Of a stretch of 15,478 nt of DNA, positions 6,469-12,988 are shown piece after piece. The position numbers and the translations under genes were made by a program. Location: NCBI RefSeq assembly GCF_050176255.1, contig NZ_JBFXIE010000055.1; one strand, 5' to 3'. This DNA is from JBFXIE01 sp050176255 (GTDB lineage: Bacteria > Pseudomonadota > Gammaproteobacteria > Burkholderiales > Burkholderiaceae_C). Under the pieces are notes generated by a model that saw only the letters and a list, made by a program, of their open reading frames with translations, was not told the origin of the DNA and made no database searches. Position 1 is the first letter of the stretch. The number at the start of each line of letters is the position of its first letter.

Positions 6469-7245
6469 TCACGCCCGCGCCGCGTGCAGGCCGTCGTGCA
6501 GCGCCACCAGCGCCTGCGTGAGCTTGTGGCCGGGCTCCAGGTGGATCATGGGGCGCGACTGTTCGTGCGACTCGCGCACGATCACCGATGACGGCAGGTA
6601 GGGCTGCAGCACCGGCAGGCCCTCGTCCACCAGCTCTTGCACCAGCCGCTGTGGCAGCTTGGCGCGCGGCTGAAACTGGTTGACCACGATGCCCTCGACC
6701 GACAGGTGGGGGTTGTGGTCGGCGCGGATCTCCTGCACGTTTTGCAGCAGCGTGTACAGCGCCTGGCGCGAGAAATCGTCACAGTCAAACGGAATCAGGC
6801 AGCCGCGCGCGCCCATGAGGGCCGAGCGGGTGTAGAAGTTGAGCGCCGGCGGCGTGTCGATGTAGATGCGCTCGTAGGTTTGCGCCAGCTCTTGCAGGGC
6901 CTCGCGCAGTTTGTAGATTTTGTGGCGCGACTCCAGCTTGCTTTGCAGCTCGTCCAGCCGGGTGCTGGAGGCCATCAGGTGCAGGCCCTCGAACGGCGTG
7001 GTCACCACAAAATCAGTGGCCGGTGCCTGCCGGAAGCTGTAGCCCAGCGACTGGTCGAAAAAGCTGGCGACGGTGGGCTGCGCCTCATCGGCCGGGCCGC
7101 CCAGCAGGTACTGCGTTGAATTGCCTTGCTGGTCCAGGTCGATCAGCAGGGTACGCAGCCCCTGGCTGGCACTGATGGCGGCCAGGTTGCAGGCGATGGT
7201 GGATTTGCCCACCCCACCCTTCTGGTTGAACACGACTAGCGGCAT
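6469..7245 (-). CDS. ParA/MinD-family ATPase (orphan)
   Basis: This 258-residue cytoplasmic ATPase belongs to the ParA/MinD family, which forms ATP-dependent dimers on DNA or membrane to position plasmids, chromosomes or protein assemblies. The deviant Walker A box KGGVGKST is at 9-16 with signature Lys9 and catalytic Lys14. The A' motif LIDLDQQGNST is at 34-44, and the Walker B region IYIDTPPALN is at 127-136. There is no N-terminal helix-turn-helix, so it is a short ParA. No parB gene or obvious parS site is nearby, and the next genes encode a lipoprotein and a membrane protein. A chromosomal cargo-positioning role is therefore more likely than plasmid partition, but the cargo is unknown. 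AGGAG lies just before the ATG at 7245, and a candidate promoter is at 7290-7317. Confidence 0.88.
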   Translation of the reverse strand: MPLVVFNQKGGVGKSTIACNLAAISASQGLRTLLIDLDQQGNSTQYLLGGPADEAQPTVASFFDQSLGYSFRQAPATDFVVTTPFEGLHLMASSTRLDELQSKLESRHKIYKLREALQELAQTYERIYIDTPPALNFYTRSALMGARGCLIPFDCDDFSRQALYTLLQNVQEIRADHNPHLSVEGIVVNQFQPRAKLPQRLVQELVDEGLPVLQPYLPSSVIVRESHEQSRPMIHLEPGHKLTQALVALHDGLHAARA

Positions 7246-7289
7246 GCGACGGCTCCTTGTGGGTCATTGCCAGGGATTTGGACGCGCCG

Positions 7290-7317
7290 ATTATCAAGCT
7301 ACGCCGGGGCATGGCAA
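7290..7317 (-). promoter_or_regulatory. candidate sigma-70 promoter of the ParA operon
   Basis: Read on the minus strand, TTGCCA (7317-7312) and GATAAT (7295-7290) are separated by 16 bases, each one mismatch from consensus. This would start transcription near 7283, about 38 bases before the ATG at 7245. The patch is distinctly AT-richer than its surroundings. Confidence 0.5.
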
Positions 7318-7346
7318 GGCGCAGCGCGGCGCCGGGGTGCGCCCGC

Positions 7347-7352
7347 TAAAAT
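7347..7352 (+). promoter_or_regulatory. possible -10 element for the DUF3460 gene
   Basis: TAAAAT stands out in GC-rich DNA 60 bases before ATG 7412. No convincing -35 hexamer was found 16-18 bases upstream, so this is weak. Confidence 0.3.
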
Positions 7353-7411
7353 GCAGCCCCTGCCACCGGCAGCCCCGCCGCTTCCTACGCATCTACAGCA
7401 CCCACTGCACC

Positions 7412-7615
7412 ATGTCCTTTTTTCGCCGCCCCGACTACGAGTCCGAAACCACCCAGTTCATCAAGCAGCTGAAGGCGCAAAAGCCCGAGCTGGACGCACA
7501 GCAGCAAGCCGGCCGCGCCCTGCTGTGGGACAAGCAGGTGGACCACGAAGCCTGGCAGCAATACAACGCGGCACGCGTGCCCCAGCAACCCTACGTCTAT
7601 CAGACGCGGGGCTGA
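7412..7615 (+). CDS. DUF3460 family protein
   Basis: A 67-residue soluble protein, MSFFRRPDYESETTQFIKQ at its start and PYVYQTRG at its end. The N-terminal RRPDY segment, the GRALLWDKQVD centre and the VYQTRG tail match DUF3460, a short betaproteobacterial family without a known function. It is rich in Gln, Arg and Asp, has no signal or membrane segment, and contains a helical middle (about residues 12-50). ATG 7412 is chosen since the family begins MSFF; an open frame reaches much further upstream but has no family similarity there. It faces the ParA gene head to head. scpA starts 90 bases downstream across a repeat element, an arrangement I recall as common in this family of bacteria. Confidence 0.82.
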   Translation: MSFFRRPDYESETTQFIKQLKAQKPELDAQQQAGRALLWDKQVDHEAWQQYNAARVPQQPYVYQTRG

Positions 7616-7637
7616 GCACGCGACAAACCACGTTATA

Positions 7638-7701
7638 GGCCAAATATGCTGCCAGCCCCCGCAGAGCAAGCGCTGGCAGCTATTGATTAGATAGCAATTT
7701 T
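7638..7701. repeat. short interspersed hairpin repeat upstream of scpA
   Basis: The element fills most of the DUF3460-scpA gap. GCTGCCAGC (7648-7656) and GCTGGCAGC (7672-7680) are perfect inverted arms around a 15-base loop, followed by TATTGATTAGATAGCAATTTT. It looks like the abundant short intergenic repeats of Acidovorax-type genomes (recalled, not searched). It ends four bases before the scpA ATG, so it also forms the leader of that gene. Confidence 0.65.
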
Positions 7702-7705
7702 GCAC

Positions 7706-8542
7706 ATGGCAGGCGCCCGCACAGCCCCGACCGCCGAGGACGGCATGCCCCAGGTGGTGGACCAGGTGGCCTTGGCGCGCCTGTACGGCGAGCCGCTGTT
7801 TGCGCTGCCGCAAGACCTGTACATTCCGCCCGATGCGCTGGAGGTTTTCCTGGAGGCCTTCGAGGGCCCGCTGGATCTGCTGCTGTACCTGATCCGCAAG
7901 CAGAACTTCAACATCCTGGACATCCCCATGCTGGACGTCACGCGCCAGTACCTGGGCTATGTGGATGAGATCCGCAGCCGCAACCTGGAGCTGGCGGCCG
8001 AGTATTTGCTGATGGCCGCCATGCTCATCGAGATCAAGTCGCGCATGCTGCTGCCGCCGCGCAAGCAAGAAGGCAGCGCCGAGCCTGAGGACCCCCGCGC
8101 CGAGCTGGTGCGCCGCCTGCTCGAATATGAACAGATCAAGCTGGCCGCGCTGCAGCTGGGCCAGCTGCCGCAGTACGGGCGCGACTTTGTGCGTGCCAAC
8201 GTGTACATCGAGCAAAGCCTGCAGCCGCGCTTTCCGGACGTGCACCTGGCCGACCTGCAGCAGGCCTGGCGCGACATCTTGAGGCGCGCCAAGCTGGTGC
8301 AGCACCACAAGATCACGCGCGAGGAGCTGTCGGTGCGCGAATACATGAGCCATGTGCTCAAGGCGCTGCAGGGTCGGCGCTTTGCCCCGTTTGAAGACCT
8401 GTTCCAGCCCGAAAAAGGCAGCACCGTGCTGGTGGTGACCTTCATCGCCCTGCTGGAGCTGGCCAAGGAAACCCTGATCGAAATCACCCAGGCCGAGGCG
8501 TTCGCACCGATTTACGTGCGCCTGGCCTATACACCCGTATGA
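7706..8542 (+). CDS. scpA: segregation and condensation protein A
   Basis: ScpA is the kleisin that bridges the SMC ATPase heads and binds ScpB in the bacterial condensin, which compacts and separates chromosomes. The 278-residue protein shows the N-terminal SMC-binding domain FEGPLDLLLYLIRKQ (52-66), the LAAEYLLMAAMLIEIKSRMLLP helix (96-117), a variable acidic linker, and a C-terminal winged-helix segment TVLVVTFIALLELAKE. The start at 7706 is the first ATG; an in-frame TTG at 7702-minus-2 (7700) and an ATG at 7745 are alternatives. The first 35 residues are not conserved in the family, so the later start is possible. There is no clear ribosome site, because an interspersed repeat abuts the start. 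scpB and smc are not in the window. Confidence 0.93.
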   Translation: MAGARTAPTAEDGMPQVVDQVALARLYGEPLFALPQDLYIPPDALEVFLEAFEGPLDLLLYLIRKQNFNILDIPMLDVTRQYLGYVDEIRSRNLELAAEYLLMAAMLIEIKSRMLLPPRKQEGSAEPEDPRAELVRRLLEYEQIKLAALQLGQLPQYGRDFVRANVYIEQSLQPRFPDVHLADLQQAWRDILRRAKLVQHHKITREELSVREYMSHVLKALQGRRFAPFEDLFQPEKGSTVLVVTFIALLELAKETLIEITQAEAFAPIYVRLAYTPV

Positions 8543-8634
8543 CACCCCCTGAGCGGCTGCGCCGCTTCCCCTCTCTCGCTGCGCGGGAGGGGGACGCCAC
8601 CGGCGGCCTGGCGAAGCCAGTTCCACGGTGGCCC
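8543..8634. repeat. GC-rich multi-hairpin intergenic repeat
   Basis: Three hairpins follow in series: AGCGGC-TGC-GCCGCT (8552-8566), a CCCCTCTC/GGGAGGGG-type arm pair (about 8568-8593), and a nested pair in which GCCACCG (8596-8602) matches CGGTGGC (8626-8632) around CTGGC-GAA-GCCAG (8608-8620). The sequence type is one I recognise as a frequent intergenic repeat in Comamonadaceae. It starts right after the scpA stop and may end scpA transcripts, although no U-tract follows. Confidence 0.7.
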
Positions 8635-8677
8635 TGGCATGGCGCAGCGCCCGTCTCAACGGCAACTGATACCTTCT

Positions 8678-10267
8678 ATGGCATCCCATGACTTCGACGT
8701 TCTCATCGTAGGCAGCGGCCTGGCGGGCCTGTCTGCCGCGCTGCACCTGGCGCCCACGCACCGCGTGGCCGTGATCACCAAGCGCCAGCTGCAAGACGGC
8801 TCCAGCGGCTGGGCCCAGGGCGGCATTGCCGCCGTGCTGGCCGACGACGACAGCTTTGCCGCGCACATCGAAGACACCCTGGAAGCCGGCGCCGGCCTGT
8901 GCGACCTGGCCACCACGCGCTTCGTGGTGGAAAGCGCGCCCGCCGCCATTCGCTGGCTGCAGGGCCTGGGCGTGCCTTTTTCGCAGGAAGGCGGCGCGCT
9001 GCACCTGACGCGCGAAGGCGGCCACAGCGCGCGGCGCATCGTGCACGCCACCGACGCCACGGGCGCCGCCGTGCAAAAAACGCTGATCGACGTGGTACGC
9101 GCCACGCCCGGCATCACGGTATTTGAGCACCACACGCTGGTGGACCTGATCACCAGCGCCAAGCTAGGCCTGCCTGGCCAGACGCGCTGCCTGGGGTTGT
9201 ACGCGCTGGACGAGGCCACCGACCAGGTGCTGACCTTTTGCGCGCCGCACACCATTTTGGCCACCGGCGGCGCGGGCAAGGTGTACCTGTACACCACCAA
9301 CCCCGACACCGCCACGGGCGACGGCATTGCCGCGGCATGGCGCGCGGGCTGCCGGGTGGGCAACATGGAGTTCATCCAGTTCCACCCCACGGGGCTGTAC
9401 CACCCGCACGAAAAGTCCTTCCTGATCAGCGAGGCCGTGCGCGGCGAGGGCGGGCGGCTGCTGCTGCCGCCATCGGCCGGGGGCACGCGCTTCATGCCCC
9501 AGCACGATGCGCGCGCCGAGCTGGCCCCGCGCGACGTGGTGGCGCGCGCCATCGACTTCGAGATGAAAAAGCACGGCCTGGACTGTGTGCACCTGGACAT
9601 CTCGCACCAAAGCCCGGCCTTTTTGCACGAGCACTTCCCCAACATCCTGGCGCATTGCGCCCGCCTGGGCATCGACATCACGCGCCAGCCCATTCCCGTG
9701 GTGCCCACGGCGCACTTCACCTGCGGCGGCGTGCTGACCGACCTGTCCGGCCGCACCGACCTGCCCGGCCTGCACGCCGTGGGCGAGGTGGCCTGCACCG
9801 GCCTGCACGGCGCCAACCGCCTGGCCAGCAACTCGCTGCTCGAATGCATGGTGTTTGCCCGCGCGGCGGCGCAGGCCATCGCGGCCGCACCCCGCGCGCA
9901 GATTCCGGCGCTGCCGCGCTGGGACGACAGCCGCGTGCAGGACGCCGATGAGTCGGTGGTCATCTCCCACAACTGGGACGAACTGCGCCGCTTCATGTGG
10001 GACTACGTGGGCATCGTGCGCACCAACAAACGCCTGGAGCGCGCGGCGCACCGCATTGCGCTGCTGCAGGATGAGATTCACGAGTTTTATGCGCACTTCC
10101 ACATCTCGCGCGACCTGCTGGAGCTGCGCAACCTGGTGCAGGTGGCCGACCTGATCGTGCGCAGCGCGCAAATGCGCCATGAAAGCCGCGGCCTGCACTT
10201 CAGCCGCGACTGGCCGGGCATGGCCGCCCCGGCCGCCCCCACCATCCTGGTGCCGCCGGTGCGATAG
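8678..10267 (+). CDS. nadB: L-aspartate oxidase
   Basis: NadB oxidises L-aspartate to iminoaspartate with FAD, the first step of de novo NAD synthesis; NadA then forms quinolinate. The 529-residue protein has the FAD motif VGSGLAGLSAAL (11-22) and SSGWAQGGIAA (42-52). Catalytic residues known from Escherichia coli NadB are all recognisable: Glu113 (TREGGHS), His236 (QFHPTGL), Arg285 (APRDVVAR), His346 (TAHFTCGG) and Arg381 (GANRLASNS). A helical C-terminal domain covers about 425-510, ending in GLHFSRDWP. ATG 8678 is preferred because MASHDFDVLIVGSG is the family-like N terminus; an in-frame ATG at 8639 adds 13 unconserved residues and lies at the edge of the preceding repeat. nadA and nadC are not nearby. 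panD follows 51 bases downstream and uses the same substrate. Confidence 0.95.
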   Translation: MASHDFDVLIVGSGLAGLSAALHLAPTHRVAVITKRQLQDGSSGWAQGGIAAVLADDDSFAAHIEDTLEAGAGLCDLATTRFVVESAPAAIRWLQGLGVPFSQEGGALHLTREGGHSARRIVHATDATGAAVQKTLIDVVRATPGITVFEHHTLVDLITSAKLGLPGQTRCLGLYALDEATDQVLTFCAPHTILATGGAGKVYLYTTNPDTATGDGIAAAWRAGCRVGNMEFIQFHPTGLYHPHEKSFLISEAVRGEGGRLLLPPSAGGTRFMPQHDARAELAPRDVVARAIDFEMKKHGLDCVHLDISHQSPAFLHEHFPNILAHCARLGIDITRQPIPVVPTAHFTCGGVLTDLSGRTDLPGLHAVGEVACTGLHGANRLASNSLLECMVFARAAAQAIAAAPRAQIPALPRWDDSRVQDADESVVISHNWDELRRFMWDYVGIVRTNKRLERAAHRIALLQDEIHEFYAHFHISRDLLELRNLVQVADLIVRSAQMRHESRGLHFSRDWPGMAAPAAPTILVPPVR

Positions 10268-10318
10268 AACGCCGCGCCACCGCCCCCACGTTTTTCACGT
10301 TCAAGGAGATTTGCCCCC

Positions 10319-10699
10319 ATGTTCCGCACCCTGCTCAAGTCCAAGATCCACCGCGTGGCCGCCACCCATTGCGAGCTGCACTACGAAGGCTCCTGCGCCA
10401 TCGACGAAGACCTGCTCGACGCGGCCAACATCGCCGAGAACGAGCAGATCCACATCTGGAACATCGACAACGGCGAGCGCTTCGTCACCTACGCCATCAA
10501 GGGCCAGCGCGGCAGCGGCATGATCTCGGTGAACGGCTCGGCCGCGCGCCGCGCCGCCGTGGGCGACCTGCTCATCATTGCCGCGTTTGCCCAGGTGCAC
10601 GAAGACCATGTCGCCGCGCATCAGCCGCAACTGGTGTTTGTCGATGACAAAAACCGCCAGACCGAGCTGCGCCACCACGTCCCCACGCAGGCGCTCTGA
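10319..10699 (+). CDS. panD: aspartate 1-decarboxylase proenzyme
   Basis: PanD makes beta-alanine from L-aspartate for pantothenate and coenzyme A. It is synthesised as a proenzyme that cleaves itself between Gly24 and Ser25, Ser25 becoming the pyruvoyl cofactor; here these lie in YEGSCAID (22-29). Tyr58 (FVTYAIKG) is the expected catalytic tyrosine, and GSGMISVNGSAAR and GDLLIIAAFA are the family strands. The 126-residue length is normal. A strong ribosome site AAGGAG (10303-10308) precedes the ATG by ten bases. The gene may be read with nadB. Directly after the stop the DNA enters a repeat-bounded element whose left terminal repeat begins at the last two bases of the gene's stop codon region. 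Confidence 0.96.
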   Translation: MFRTLLKSKIHRVAATHCELHYEGSCAIDEDLLDAANIAENEQIHIWNIDNGERFVTYAIKGQRGSGMISVNGSAARRAAVGDLLIIAAFAQVHEDHVAAHQPQLVFVDDKNRQTELRHHVPTQAL

Positions 10700-10936
10700 C
10701 CCTAGAAACGGCAGTTGACCGCTTGCCACCATCAGGAAAGCCGCATGTGTATTGACTTTTGCCGCTTCGGCACGACTCACCTGCGTGGTGAGCGCGCTAC
10801 GCATTCGCCAGCACCGCGCTCGCCGCGCCATGCGGCGTTGCTCCTTCTTGCGGGCATGAGCCCGCCGCGTCGTCGCGCCTTGCCTGCCACGTCGATCACG
10901 GCGCTGGCAAGCGCGCCCAACTGCCGTTTCTAGGGT
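10699..10936. mobile_element. MITE-like element with 19-bp terminal inverted repeats
   Basis: A 238-base element separates panD from bioA. Its ends are perfect 19-bp inverted repeats: ACCCTAGAAACGGCAGTTG (10699-10717) and its complement (10918-10936). A second 9-bp pair, CGCTTGCCA (10720-10728) and TGGCAAGCG (10905-10913), extends them inward with small gaps. The interior has stem-loops CTCACC-TGCGT-GGTGAG (10776-10792) and CGGGC-ATGA-GCCCG (10851-10864) and no plausible transposase gene. CTAG occurs at both tips (10702-10705 and 10930-10933), which could be either part of the repeat or a 4-bp target duplication of the IS5 kind. The mobilising transposase is unknown. Confidence 0.7.
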
Positions 10937-10943
10937 TACCGCC

Positions 10944-12311
10944 GTGCAGGCCACCACCCAAACCACCGACACCCTCGCCGCGCGCAGCCTGGCCAGCGTC
11001 TGGCACCCCTGCACGCAGATGAAGCGCCACGAGGCCGAGCCGCCCGTGCCCATCGCGCGCGCCCAGGGGCCTTGGCTGTATGGCAGCGACGGCCGGCGCT
11101 ATCTGGACGGCATCAGCTCCTGGTGGGTCAATCTGTTCGGCCACGGCCACCCGCACATCCAGGCGGCACTGGCCGACCAGCTGGCGCGGCTTGACCATGT
11201 GATGCTGGCAGGCTTCACGCACGCGCCGGTGGTGGAGCTGTCCGAGCGCCTGGCCGCGCTCACCGGCCTGGGCCATGCGTTTTATGGCAGCGACGGCGCC
11301 AGCGCCACCGAGATCGCCCTCAAGATGAGCGCGCACTACTGGCGCAACCAGGGCCGCCCGGACAAGAGCCGCTTCGTGGGGCTGGCCGGCGGCTACCACG
11401 GCGAAACCGTGGGCGCGCTGGCCGTGACCGACATTGCCCTGTTCCGCACGGCCTACGCGCCGCTGGTGCGCCTGGCCGCCACCGCGCCCAGCCCCGATGC
11501 GCGGGCCGCGCAGCCTGGCGAATCGGCGCGTGAAGTAGCCCTACGCGCCGCCGCCGCGCTCGAGGCCTGGCTGGCCGAGCACCACGCCACCACCGCCGCG
11601 CTGATCCTGGAGCCGCTGGTGCAGTGCGCGGCCGGCATGGCCATGCACGACGCCGAATACCTGCGCCAGGCGCGCGCGCTGTGCGACCGCTACGAGGTGC
11701 ACCTGGTGGCCGACGAGATCGCCGTGGGCTTTGGCCGCACGGGCAGCATGTTTGCGCACCAGCAGGCGGGCATACGGCCGGACTTCATTTGTCTGTCCAA
11801 AGGGCTGACGGGTGGCACGCTGGCGCTGTCGGCGGTGCTGACCACGCATGACATCTACGCCGCCTTCTACGACGACGACGTGGCGCGCGGCTTTTTGCAC
11901 TCGCACTCGTACACCGGCAACCCGCTGGCCTGCCGCGCTGCGCTGGCCACGCTGGAGCTGTTCGAGCAGACCGATGCGCTGGCGCGCAACGTGCATCTGG
12001 CGCGAGCCATCGACGCGGCCTGCGTGCCGCTGGCGCAGCACCCGCGCGTGCGCCATGCGCGCCGCCAGGGAATGATCTGGGCCTGGGACGTGCACACCAC
12101 CCTGCCCGACTTCGCCCGCCGCTACCACCGCCACGCCATGGCGCACGGCCTGCTGCTGCGGCCCATTGGCACCACGCTGTATGCCATGCCGCCCTACGTG
12201 CTGGACGACGAGGCCGTGCAGCACCTGGCCGTCAACGCACTGGCCGCGCTGAACGCCACGCTGGCCGAGGAAACCGGGGCCAGCACCCCGGCCCAGGAGC
12301 ATCTGCCATGA
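10944..12311 (+). CDS. bioA: adenosylmethionine-8-amino-7-oxononanoate aminotransferase
   Basis: BioA is the PLP enzyme that transfers the amino group of S-adenosylmethionine to 8-amino-7-oxononanoate, giving 7,8-diaminopelargonate in biotin synthesis. The 455-residue protein has WHPCTQMK (20-27), GISSWWVNLFGHGHP (56-70), the PLP aspartate in VADEIAVGFGRTG (255-267), and the PLP lysine Lys286 in LSKGLTGG. TGNPLACRAALATLELF is the family signature near 335. The start is GTG 10944, because the conserved region begins within 20 codons and no earlier in-frame ATG fits. AGGG at 10932-10935, inside the right terminal repeat of the MITE-like element, stands eight bases before this GTG and is the only ribosome site seen. 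The stop overlaps bioD by ATGA. Confidence 0.93.
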   Translation: MQATTQTTDTLAARSLASVWHPCTQMKRHEAEPPVPIARAQGPWLYGSDGRRYLDGISSWWVNLFGHGHPHIQAALADQLARLDHVMLAGFTHAPVVELSERLAALTGLGHAFYGSDGASATEIALKMSAHYWRNQGRPDKSRFVGLAGGYHGETVGALAVTDIALFRTAYAPLVRLAATAPSPDARAAQPGESAREVALRAAAALEAWLAEHHATTAALILEPLVQCAAGMAMHDAEYLRQARALCDRYEVHLVADEIAVGFGRTGSMFAHQQAGIRPDFICLSKGLTGGTLALSAVLTTHDIYAAFYDDDVARGFLHSHSYTGNPLACRAALATLELFEQTDALARNVHLARAIDAACVPLAQHPRVRHARRQGMIWAWDVHTTLPDFARRYHRHAMAHGLLLRPIGTTLYAMPPYVLDDEAVQHLAVNALAALNATLAEETGASTPAQEHLP

Positions 12312-12988
12312 CTTGGGGTTTATTCGTCACCGGCACCGACACAGGCGTGGGCAAAAGCCTGGCGTCTGCCGCGCTGCTGCACGCGCTGGCGCGCCATCAC
12401 CCACGCGTGGTGGGCATGAAGCCCGTGGCCGCGGGCGCCGATCTGCACGGCGGCCAGCTGGCCAACGAAGACGCCATCGCCCTGCGCGCCGCCTCCACCG
12501 TGGCCGTGCCGCCCGCGCTGGACAACCCCGTGCTGCTGCCCGACCCGCTGTCGCCGCACATCGCGGCCGCGCGCGCCGGGGTGCGCATCAGCATCCCGGG
12601 CATCATGCACAGCTACCAGCAACTGACCGGGCTGGCCGACGCCGTGGTGGTCGAGGGCGCGGGCGGCTTTCTCGTGCCGCTGTCCGACACCGAGACCGGC
12701 GCCGACCTGGCCCAGGCCCTGGGCCTGCCCGTGGTGCTGGTGGTGGGCCTGCGCCTGGGCTGCCTGAACCACGCCGCGCTCACCCGCGATGCCATCCGCG
12801 CGCGCGGCCTGACGCTGGCGGGTTGGGTGGCCAACCGGGTGGACCCGCACATGCTGGCGCCCGACGACAACATCGCCTGGCTGCGCCAGTACCTGGGCGC
12901 GCCGCTGCTGGCCGAGCTGCCGCACCAGCCCCAGCCCGACGCACGCGCCCTTGCCGCGCTCTACCACTTGCCCCCTGACTGGACATGA
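12308..12988 (+). CDS. bioD: ATP-dependent dethiobiotin synthetase
   Basis: BioD closes the ureido ring of dethiobiotin from 7,8-diaminopelargonate, CO2 and ATP. The 226-residue protein carries the P-loop GTDTGVGKS (9-17), the GMKPVAAG substrate-side motif (36-43), LSPHIAA, and EGAGGFLVPLSD (115-126). These are the expected residues for ATP, magnesium and substrate binding. GLRLGCLNHALT-type and VANRVDPHM segments match the nucleotide-base pocket of the family. Both ends overlap neighbours by ATGA (bioA at 12308, bioF at 12985), so it is probably translated by coupling; no separate strong ribosome site is needed or seen. Length is typical, and all motifs are intact. Confidence 0.95.
   Translation: MTWGLFVTGTDTGVGKSLASAALLHALARHHPRVVGMKPVAAGADLHGGQLANEDAIALRAASTVAVPPALDNPVLLPDPLSPHIAAARAGVRISIPGIMHSYQQLTGLADAVVVEGAGGFLVPLSDTETGADLAQALGLPVVLVVGLRLGCLNHAALTRDAIRARGLTLAGWVANRVDPHMLAPDDNIAWLRQYLGAPLLAELPHQPQPDARALAALYHLPPDWT

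Noticed and set aside
6469..7245. ParA as a plasmid partition marker
   Set aside because: No parB, parS-like repeats, replication gene or other plasmid feature is near, and all neighbours are chromosomal housekeeping genes.
7073..7411. N-terminal extension of the DUF3460 gene
   Set aside because: The extension overlaps the start and promoter of the divergent ParA gene and has no family similarity; the family starts MSFF at 7412.
7385..9133. Minus-strand open frame of 582 codons across DUF3460, scpA and nadB
   Set aside because: It runs through three plus-strand genes and two intergenic repeats, which a real gene would not do.
10752..10780. Possible outward promoter in the MITE-like element starting with TTGACT
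   Set aside because: No acceptable -10 hexamer occurs 16-18 bases downstream, so I did not annotate it.
10715..10933. 72-codon open frame inside the MITE-like element
   Set aside because: It is wholly within the repeat, has no ribosome site and shows Arg/Ala/Pro-rich composition. I treat it as repeat sequence, not a protein gene.
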